Source: Chthonomonas sp. UBA2785
GTDB lineage: Bacteria; Armatimonadota; Fimbriimonadia; Fimbriimonadales; Fimbriimonadaceae
NCBI GenBank assembly: GCA_002352215.1
Contig: DEIB01000042.1
Coordinates: forward strand, 1-62,799
Reading direction: 5' to 3'
Length of the DNA: 62,799 nt
How positions within the stretch are numbered: position 1 is the first letter of the stretch; every line of letters starts with the position of its first letter. Below the pieces are notes generated by a model. That model was not told where the DNA came from, made no database searches, and saw nothing but the letters and a program-made list of their open reading frames with translations. Shown piece by piece: positions 57,412 to 62,799 of this stretch. Both the position numbers and the translations under genes were made by a program.

Positions 57412-58179
57412 ATGAAGCGATTCTTTGCCTGGCTCCGCGCCGTTTTCCATCGCGGAATGGACAACTTGGAAGATCCTGAGCTGATGCTCGATCAGGCCAA
57501 GCGTGATATGCAATCGGCCCTTTCGGGCAACCGTGAGAAGGCCGTGCAAGCCATTACGCAGCGCAACCGCCTGCAGCGGATGTACGACGAATCGGTGGCC
57601 AAGAGCACGCAACTGGAAGGTCAAGCCGCCACCGCCCTGAAGAACGGCAACCGCGACCTGGCCCGCCAGTTCCTGCGCGAGAAGGCCAACGTGGACGCCA
57701 CGATTGAAAGCCTGAAGCCGACCCTGGCCGCCGCCAGCGAGACGGTGGAGCAGGTGAAGGTGGCCATTAAGCGCCAGGAAGAAGAGGTCCGCCGCAAGAC
57801 GGCCGAGGCCCTGGCCCTGAAGGCGCAGTGGAAGCAAGCCCAGATTCAAGACGCGATTGGCAAGACGCTGAGCGGCCTGACCTTCGAGAACGAATACGAA
57901 GGCTCCTTTGCCGCCGCCCGCGATCGTATTGCGGACAAGCAAGCCGAAGCCTCCGCTCGCAACGAAATGATGGCCGGCAGCCTGAGCGGCAAGATGATGC
58001 AGATGGAAGACCAGGCGATGGACTTTGCCGCGGACGAAGAACTTCGGAAGCTGGAAGAGAAGCTCGGGCTGGGCGCCCCGATGAGCACCGAGACTGTGGA
58101 GAACGCCACGCCGGTGGACGAATCGGCCGTGGATTCAGAACTCGATGCGCTGGAAAAGCGCCTGAATCAAGGCCAGTAA
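57412..58179 (+). CDS. pspA: Phage shock protein A (PspA/IM30 family)
   Basis: A 255-aa coiled-coil protein of the PspA/Vipp1 family, which binds and stabilises the inner membrane under stress. It opens with MKRFFAWLRAVFHRG (amphipathic helix), then a long coiled coil (about 25-190) with ELMLDQAKRDMQSAL and AVQAITQRNRLQRM. The C-terminal part is acidic and unstructured. No pspF or pspBC gene is nearby. Start is ATG 57412; the longer frame upstream is antisense to atpD. A terminator follows. Confidence 0.93.
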   Translation: MKRFFAWLRAVFHRGMDNLEDPELMLDQAKRDMQSALSGNREKAVQAITQRNRLQRMYDESVAKSTQLEGQAATALKNGNRDLARQFLREKANVDATIESLKPTLAAASETVEQVKVAIKRQEEEVRRKTAEALALKAQWKQAQIQDAIGKTLSGLTFENEYEGSFAAARDRIADKQAEASARNEMMAGSLSGKMMQMEDQAMDFAADEELRKLEEKLGLGAPMSTETVENATPVDESAVDSELDALEKRLNQGQ

Positions 58180-58200
58180 GGCTCGGCAATCGGGTCGCAG

Positions 58201-58236
58201 ACGCCTCCATCCCTTGGCGGGGTGGGGGCGTTTTTC
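58201..58236 (+). terminator. Terminator after pspA
   Basis: ACGCCTCCA and TGGGGGCGT form a stem with internal G-rich loop, followed by TTTTTCTT, 22 bp after the pspA stop. Confidence 0.7.
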
Positions 58237-58297
58237 TTGCCTGAGAGCGTGGGGCTCGCGCACACCGGGGGGCAAAAACCGGTAGAACTTTGTATCC

Positions 58298-60163
58298 ATG
58301 CCCCTCCCGGCCCTCACGGACCACATGACGGAGCGCCTGAAGGCTCTGCCGACGCGCCCTGGCTGCTACATCTACCGCGATGAGCAGCAGAACGTGCTGT
58401 ACGTGGGCAAGGCGATCAATCTGCGCAACCGGGTGCGCAGCTACTTCCGCAAGAGCGCGCAGCACACGGCACGGATTGAGCGGCTGGTGTTCCGGGTGCG
58501 GGACATCGAATGGATCGTGGTGGACAGCGAGGTGGAGGCCCTCGTCCTTGAGTGCAATTTAATCAAGGAACACCGCCCACCCTTTAACGTAAGGATGCGC
58601 GATGACAAGAGTTACCCCTTCATCGCCATCACCAAGGAGAAATTCCCGCGCGTGATGTTTACAAGAAATCCGCGCAAAGGTTGGGGAGAATCGTTCGGCC
58701 CCTACACAAACGCATGGGCGGTACGAGAAACCTTACAGATTTTGCACAAAGCCTTCCCACTTATCCCTTGCGGGAAGAGCTGGAGTGGCGAGGCCGAGCA
58801 GCGCCCCTGCCTCTATTACCATATGCAGCAATGCTTAGCCCCTTGCGCCGGCTTAGTTACCCAGCAAGAATACCGGCAAGTGATTGCTAAGGTTCGTAGT
58901 TTTTTGCAAGGAAAGGACTTGCAAATTATTGACGAGCTGAAAGCCGAGATGGAGCAATGCGCCGAGGACCTAAACTTCGAGCGGGCGGCCACACTGCGCG
59001 ATCAGATCCAGAAGATGGAGCACATCCGCGAGCGCCAAAAGGTGCTGAGCGAGGACGGCGAGGACCGCGACGTGGTGGCGGTGGTGAAGGACGATCGGGG
59101 CGCGGCCGTGCAGATGCTTTACATCCGGGGCGGGCGCCTGATTGGGCAGCGCCAATTCATGCTGGATGGCAGCAAAGACAGCTCACCCACCGAGGCTGTG
59201 CAGGAGTTTGTGAAGCAATACTATACAGACGCGCCGGAGATCCCGCGCGAGGTGTTGCTGCCCGTGGAAATTGAGGAGCGGCAGATTGTCCAGCAATGGC
59301 TACGCCAGCGACGGGGCGCGGCCGTAAGTGTGGATGTGCCCAATGGCGGCGAAGGGCTCCGCCTGGTGGAGCTGGCCATGGACAACGCCGAGCAGGCTCT
59401 GCGCACCTTTGCCATGGAGCTGGAAGAGAAGGAAGCGTGGGCCGAACAAGCCATGACGCAACTGGCCGAAGTCTTAGAACTCCCCACCCTTCCCATGCGG
59501 ATAGAGGGTTACGATATTTCTAATATTCAGGGCACGTCCCCAGTGGGATCGATGGTGGTAACCGAAAACGGCGAACCGAATAAGCAAGAGTACCGACGTT
59601 TTCAGATTAAGTGGCACCCAGAGAGCCCCAACGACTTCGCGATGATGAACGAAGTCATTTTGCGTAGGTTACGGCGCTATCTTGATGAAGATCCGAAGTT
59701 TCTTAAGCTCCCCGATCTCATCATGATTGACGGGGGCAAAGGGCAACTGGGGGCGGCGCTGGAGGCGCGCGACAAGCTGGAGATCCAAGTGCCGATGGTG
59801 GGCCTGGCCAAGCGCATGGAGCTGATCTATGTGCCCGTGCAGAACGAGGACGGCACCTATGCCTTTAAGGAGATTGAACTTCCTCTCACTTCGCCCGGAC
59901 TTCTGTTACTGAGGCGCCTGAGAGATGAGGCGCACCGATTTGCGCTGACTTTCCACCGCAAAGTGCGCGATAAGCGGATGCACGGAAGCTTGCTGGACGA
60001 GATTCCGGGAATTGGCCCCAAGCGGCGGCGCATGCTGCTGCGCACCTTCGGCAGTGTGGAGGGCATCCGCCGCGCCACGGTGGAGGAAATCGCGGCCGTG
60101 CCCACCCTCACGCGCACCCAGGCCGAGCAGATTCGCATGTTTTTGGATGGCGAATTGGCGTAA
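58298..60163 (+). CDS. uvrC: Excinuclease ABC subunit C
   Basis: A 621-aa nucleotide-excision-repair nuclease. The GIY-YIG domain (about 12-95; GCYIYRDEQQNVLYVGKA) makes the 3' incision. The UVR motif lies at about 205-240. The RNase H-like C-terminal half has MRIEGYDISNIQGTSPVGSM and makes the 5' incision. Paired helix-hairpin-helix motifs close the protein (EIPGIGPKRRRMLL and ATVEEIAAVPTLTR). Codon use is patchy: spans 58550-58960 and 59470-59720 use A/T-ending and rare codons (TTA, AGA), unlike the rest. Confidence 0.96.
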   Translation: MPLPALTDHMTERLKALPTRPGCYIYRDEQQNVLYVGKAINLRNRVRSYFRKSAQHTARIERLVFRVRDIEWIVVDSEVEALVLECNLIKEHRPPFNVRMRDDKSYPFIAITKEKFPRVMFTRNPRKGWGESFGPYTNAWAVRETLQILHKAFPLIPCGKSWSGEAEQRPCLYYHMQQCLAPCAGLVTQQEYRQVIAKVRSFLQGKDLQIIDELKAEMEQCAEDLNFERAATLRDQIQKMEHIRERQKVLSEDGEDRDVVAVVKDDRGAAVQMLYIRGGRLIGQRQFMLDGSKDSSPTEAVQEFVKQYYTDAPEIPREVLLPVEIEERQIVQQWLRQRRGAAVSVDVPNGGEGLRLVELAMDNAEQALRTFAMELEEKEAWAEQAMTQLAEVLELPTLPMRIEGYDISNIQGTSPVGSMVVTENGEPNKQEYRRFQIKWHPESPNDFAMMNEVILRRLRRYLDEDPKFLKLPDLIMIDGGKGQLGAALEARDKLEIQVPMVGLAKRMELIYVPVQNEDGTYAFKEIELPLTSPGLLLLRRLRDEAHRFALTFHRKVRDKRMHGSLLDEIPGIGPKRRRMLLRTFGSVEGIRRATVEEIAAVPTLTRTQAEQIRMFLDGELA

Positions 60164-60171
60164 CCGCGTGG

Positions 60172-60177
60172 TATACA
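60172..60177 (+). promoter_or_regulatory. -10-like box for leaderless DinB-like gene
   Basis: TATACA ends 7 bp before ATG 60185, between the uvrC stop and the gene, with no ribosome site. Confidence 0.45.
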
Positions 60178-60184
60178 TAGACTT

Positions 60185-60682
60185 ATGTCTACCAAGGCTG
60201 CGCTGACCGCGCAATATCTCGGCACCCTGGCCATGCTGCGCCAAAGTGTGGAACGCTGCCCCGCCGACCTCTGGGAAAAGACGGCCGGCATGCGGCCGCG
60301 TCAGTTCTGGCGCATTGCCTATCACGCCACGTACTACACCGACCTGTATCTAGCGCAAACGGAAGCGGACTTCACCGATCCGCCGCACTACCAAGAGGAG
60401 GCCACCAACCTATGGGCGGAGCCCAAGGACGGGGTTCAGCCGCGAACGCTGACCCCCGACGAGGTGTTGGCCTACATTGACGACGTTATGGCGGGGCTCC
60501 CCGCGCGAGTGGAAGCCCTGGACCTGGAGGCCCCTGAGAGCGGCTACCACTGGTACCCCGGCTTCACCAAGCTGGAGCACCAGTTCCTCAACCTGCGCCA
60601 CCTGGGCATCCACGTGGGGCAACTGCAGGAGTTGCTGATGGGGGCCGGGGTGGACGTGAGCTGGCTCTCGCGAGCCAAGTAA
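60185..60682 (+). CDS. DinB/YfiT-like four-helix protein
   Basis: A 165-aa protein with the DinB-like (metal-binding four-helix bundle) fold, unrelated to the DinB polymerase. WRIAYHATYYTDLYL and NLRHLGIHVGQLQELLM give three His in the usual relative positions (one near residue 48, two near 139-143). Members are metal enzymes or thiol transferases of varied use. It lies 21 bp after uvrC but seems to have its own -10. Confidence 0.78.
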   Translation: MSTKAALTAQYLGTLAMLRQSVERCPADLWEKTAGMRPRQFWRIAYHATYYTDLYLAQTEADFTDPPHYQEEATNLWAEPKDGVQPRTLTPDEVLAYIDDVMAGLPARVEALDLEAPESGYHWYPGFTKLEHQFLNLRHLGIHVGQLQELLMGAGVDVSWLSRAK

Positions 60683-60691
60683 GACGAAGCC

Positions 60692-61108
60692 TTAGGTGGT
60701 GAGGAGCGAATAGGTGCGGAACTCCGACTTCATCGGGGGTTCCTCGCCTCGCTCCTTGGCCAGGCGCATGTCCTCGAAGGCGCGGCGGTGCCCTTCCAGG
60801 AACTCTTCCGAGCCCGTCCAGCTGTCAAAAGCCGCCTCGTTCACCCAGTGGCTCACCACTAGGTAAGCCTCACCTTCGGTTTTGGGTTCCAGCACGTACA
60901 TCCCCAGGAACCCCGGGATGCGGTCAATGGCGTGCGCGCGCGAGCCGAAGAGGTCGCGGAAGCGGTCCACGTATTGCGGCTGGCAGTGGATGGTGTTGAT
61001 GGCGACAAAGCCGGGCTGGCAAAGCTGCAGCAGGCCGCAGCAACCGGGGGCGATGTGGGTCGGGCCGGGAGCGGGCGTCACACCGGAAGAAGACATGCCG
61101 TCAATCAT
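60692..61108 (-). CDS. Antibiotic-biosynthesis-monooxygenase-like (HmoA-type) protein
   Basis: A 138-aa protein with an ABM dimeric alpha/beta barrel (about 33-130). PGFVAINTIHCQPQYVDRFR, then IDRIPGFLGMYVL and YLVVSHWVNEAAFDSWTGSE match the heme-degrading (HmoA/HmoB) or antibiotic biosynthesis monooxygenase group. The N-terminal 30 residues are Pro/Cys-rich and extra. ATG 61108 follows a TACTTT box by 6 bp; ATG 61096 is an alternative. Substrate is unknown. Confidence 0.8.
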   Translation of the reverse strand: MIDGMSSSGVTPAPGPTHIAPGCCGLLQLCQPGFVAINTIHCQPQYVDRFRDLFGSRAHAIDRIPGFLGMYVLEPKTEGEAYLVVSHWVNEAAFDSWTGSEEFLEGHRRAFEDMRLAKERGEEPPMKSEFRTYSLLTT

Positions 61109-61173
61109 GACATAAAAGTACGGATTGATTTCTAGGCCCGATTAGGGGCTTTTTGAGCTGAAAACCCCGCAAG

Positions 61174-61749
61174 TCAGGACGGGAACTGCGCTTCGATCCG
61201 CCGGTCCGGGATGAACCACACCGCCGCCACCACCGCATAGAGGGCGATGGACACCCACTCATTCCAAAAGCTACATCCAATCGCCACGACGTAGGTCACC
61301 AGCGAAAACTTGCCCTTCAGGTCGCGGCCGATGGCGCGGGCCAGGTGCCCTTCCTCCCGCTGGTCCGCCATGATGGCCCGTTGCAGCAGCCAATAGGCAA
61401 AGCCGCACATCAGCAGCACCACGCCGTAGGCGCCGGTCGGGGTCTTGGCGAAGTGGTTCTCGCCCATCCACCCGGAGACAAACGGCACCAAGGAGAGCCA
61501 AAAGAGAAGGTGGATGTTGGCCCACAGGATGCGGCCGTTGACCTTGTGCACCAGGTGCATCATGTGGTGGTGGTTGTTCCAATAGATGCCGATGAACACG
61601 AAGCTGAGCACATAGCTGACGAACACCGGCCAGATGGGGGTGAGCGCGGCAAGCGTGGGCTCGTGCGGCACCTTCATCTCCAGCACCATGATGGTGATGA
61701 TGATGGCCAGCACGCCATCGCTGAAGGCTTCGAGTCGGTTCTTTTGCAT
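61174..61749 (-). CDS. TMEM175-family potassium channel-like protein
   Basis: A 191-aa inner-membrane protein of the bacterial TMEM175 (DUF1211) family, which forms K+ channels. It starts MQKNRLEAFSDGVLAIIITI, with the FSDGV motif, and has WNNHHHMMHLVHKVNGR and about six TM segments. Start is ATG 61749, giving the typical N-terminus; a longer reading from 61800 is less likely. Divergent from the PEP-CTERM gene across a short promoter region. Confidence 0.88.
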   Translation of the reverse strand: MQKNRLEAFSDGVLAIIITIMVLEMKVPHEPTLAALTPIWPVFVSYVLSFVFIGIYWNNHHHMMHLVHKVNGRILWANIHLLFWLSLVPFVSGWMGENHFAKTPTGAYGVVLLMCGFAYWLLQRAIMADQREEGHLARAIGRDLKGKFSLVTYVVAIGCSFWNEWVSIALYAVVAAVWFIPDRRIEAQFPS

Positions 61750-61844
61750 GGCGCGTGGTTCCCGGTGGGAGTGTAGCTGGATACCAGGGAGCCGCGCCAT
61801 TGCCCGCAGATTTACGGGTTTTCCGTAACTCTCATGACATAGGT

Positions 61845-61872
61845 TTGGATTGCGCCAAGACCTGTGTACAAT
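61845..61872 (+). promoter_or_regulatory. Sigma-70-like promoter of the third PEP-CTERM gene
   Basis: TTGGAT (61845-61850), 16-bp spacer, TACAAT (61867-61872). Followed by GGAG and ATG 61914, so a leader of about 35 nt results. Confidence 0.55.
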
Positions 61873-61913
61873 ACGGGCAGGGTGTCCATGAACGGGCGTC
61901 CGGAGTTATATCA

Positions 61914-62510
61914 ATGAAATCCCTTTTCTGCTTGGGTATGGCCGCTGTGGCTAGCTTGTCCATGGGCCAGGTGCTTAACGCCAATCCAACCGCCAACAAC
62001 GGGACCGGCGGCATCTTTATGCAGTTCACTGCGGTGAACTCGGTGTCCCTCACGAGCTTCGATACCTTCGTGGCGACGGGCACTGGTTCGGCCAACATCC
62101 AGTTCTGGACGCGCAGCGGCCCCTACACGGGCTTCACGGCCAGCAACGCGGGCTGGACCCTGCACGACACGGCCACCATCGGCGATTCCGAGAATAACAC
62201 CTTGGTGAACGTGAACATGGCCGATATCAACATCGCGGCGGGCGACGTGCTTTCCGTGTATATGCACGGCACCACCCGCGGGATCCGCTATTTTGGTACG
62301 GGCACTGTCTCCAACACCAACTTCTCCAACGCGGACCTGTTGCTGTTCACCAATATCTCGCGCACGGGGACCGTCGCCTTTGGTGGGTCGCAGTTCACGC
62401 CGCGCGCCCTGGCGGGCAACGTGAACTACACCGTGGTTCCGGAACCGATGACCATGGTAGCGATGGGCGCTGGCCTGCTGGCCCTGGCCCGACGCCGCCG
62501 CGCCAAGTAA
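61914..62510 (+). CDS. PEP-CTERM surface protein
   Basis: A 198-aa exported protein. The signal peptide (1-18, SLSMGQ) is followed by a beta-rich domain with FTASNAGWTLHDTAT and DVLSVYMHGTTRGIRYFG, and the PEP-CTERM signal VPEPMTMVAMGAGLLAL plus RRRRAK. Start is ATG 61914 with GGAG about 8 bp upstream. A similar domain (low-similarity jelly roll) is common among such surface proteins; function is unknown. It may be a product of exosortase sorting elsewhere in the genome. Confidence 0.82.
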   Translation: MKSLFCLGMAAVASLSMGQVLNANPTANNGTGGIFMQFTAVNSVSLTSFDTFVATGTGSANIQFWTRSGPYTGFTASNAGWTLHDTATIGDSENNTLVNVNMADINIAAGDVLSVYMHGTTRGIRYFGTGTVSNTNFSNADLLLFTNISRTGTVAFGGSQFTPRALAGNVNYTVVPEPMTMVAMGAGLLALARRRRAK

Positions 62511-62573
62511 CACGCTTGGTGCCCTGAGAGAGGACGCCCTGCTAGCCACGTGGCCGGTGGGGCGTTCTTGTGC

Positions 62574-62651
62574 TTAGTCGGTGGGGTCCAGCGGGGGCAG
62601 GTTCACCTCGTTGTTGGTGCGCCAGGCGCGTTGGATGTCGTCGAGGGTCAT
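62574..62651 (-). CDS. Possible 25-aa peptide or remnant
   Basis: A short frame encoding a 25-aa peptide beginning MTLDDIQRAWRTNNEVN and ending LPPLDPTD. The first half is like the start of several anti-sigma-type proteins (MNLDEI..AW). No Shine-Dalgarno is seen upstream. It could be a small protein, or the 5' remnant of a gene cut when the tRNA-Val-type fragment to its right was formed. Low certainty. Confidence 0.3.
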   Translation of the reverse strand: MTLDDIQRAWRTNNEVNLPPLDPTD

Positions 62652-62715
62652 GGGAGATACGTTACTCGAACGCCAATTCACACGCCAATCTTGGCGCAGA
62701 ATGTAAAGGAAAAAA

Positions 62716-62766
62716 TGGTGGGCGGTACAGGATTTGAACCTGTGACCCCTACAGTGTCATTGCAGG
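62716..62766 (-). pseudogene. tRNA-Val(GAC) 3' half, truncated (att-like)
   Basis: On the minus strand the sequence ends with the 3' acceptor strand ACCGCCC, discriminator A and CCA. The T-arm ACAGG-TTCAAAT-CCTGT is intact. The anticodon stem CTGCA/TGTAG encloses loop ATGACAC, anticodon GAC (Val). Upstream of this stem the D-arm (GAGC) and the 5' acceptor strand GGGCGGT are missing; the DNA turns AT-rich instead. It is therefore a 3' fragment, as left by an element integrating in a tRNA gene. Confidence 0.7.
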
Positions 62767-62799
62767 GACACTTGAACTTTGAACCTATTTCCATCTGTT

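Noticed and set aside
62716..62799. Complete tRNA at the right edge
   Set aside because: The D-arm and 5' acceptor strand that should lie at about 62767-62795 are not there; only the 3' half matches a tRNA-Val.

Overview
The window is high-GC bacterial chromosome with dense coding, many 1-13 bp gene overlaps and short intergenic gaps. Three secreted proteins end in a PEP-CTERM signal (VPEP, hydrophobic stretch, Arg-rich tail). There is also a prepilin with an H-X9-DG-like motif, a stalk-domain surface protein, Tat-exported sugar enzymes, flagellar genes (flgM, motA, motB, a YjfB-type protein, PilZ proteins, HD-GYP) and fatty-acid synthesis genes. Together these suggest a free-living, motile, diderm bacterium, most likely of the Armatimonadota (Fimbriimonas-like). 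That placement is inferred from gene content, not from a marker-gene tree.

Layout. 0-3 kb: a PPK2 kinase, then an AT-rich accessory patch with a PIN-domain protein, ending at tRNA-Ser(CGA). 3-9.5 kb: a DUF255/YyaL-like protein divergent from gatCA, then a membrane/coiled-coil protein, ispE and a nucleotidyltransferase. 9.5-17 kb: small proteins, an ECF sigma factor, a Xer-type recombinase and the fabD-fabG-acpP-fabF cluster, with queF divergent from fabD. 17-24 kb: a surface stalk-domain protein, HD-GYP and PilZ signalling proteins, an A-type Fe-S carrier, a TetR regulator and a tandemly duplicated 7Fe ferredoxin. 24-28.4 kb: the overlapping chain gbsR-like, lon, Y-family polymerase, ndk. 28.4-34.6 kb: a LuxR-type regulator divergent from a CPBP protease and a NifS-like desulfurase, then a threonine-dehydrogenase-like enzyme, a conserved unknown protein and an OmpR-type regulator.

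34.6-36.4 kb holds the most striking locus. A short cobalamin riboswitch, with a start-proximal hairpin that hides the Shine-Dalgarno sequence, precedes a prepilin-like gene and a PEP-CTERM surface protein gene. No B12 biosynthesis or transporter gene lies nearby. 36.4-45.7 kb: a secreted protein, flgM, hmgA, a small phage-type protein, a GH38 mannosidase, a DprA-like protein, ruvC and mutL. 45.8-50 kb: motAB, a PEP-CTERM DNRLRE protein and an AraC regulator. 50-57 kb: atpC and atpD in opposite orientations about 5.4 kb apart, flanking a lysozyme-like secreted protein, a Tat-exported sugar isomerase/oxidoreductase pair, a SUMF1-like protein and apbE. 57-62.8 kb: pspA, uvrC, small enzymes, a TMEM175 channel and a third PEP-CTERM protein. 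The window ends in a truncated tRNA-Val 3' half that looks like an att site of an element continuing beyond the edge.

Genome-style observations: several starts have a TANNNT -10-like box 6-7 bp upstream and no Shine-Dalgarno, suggesting common leaderless transcription. Bidirectional terminators separate most convergent pairs. No IS element, CRISPR array, rRNA or complete prophage is visible, and no gene-free gap exceeds 300 bp.
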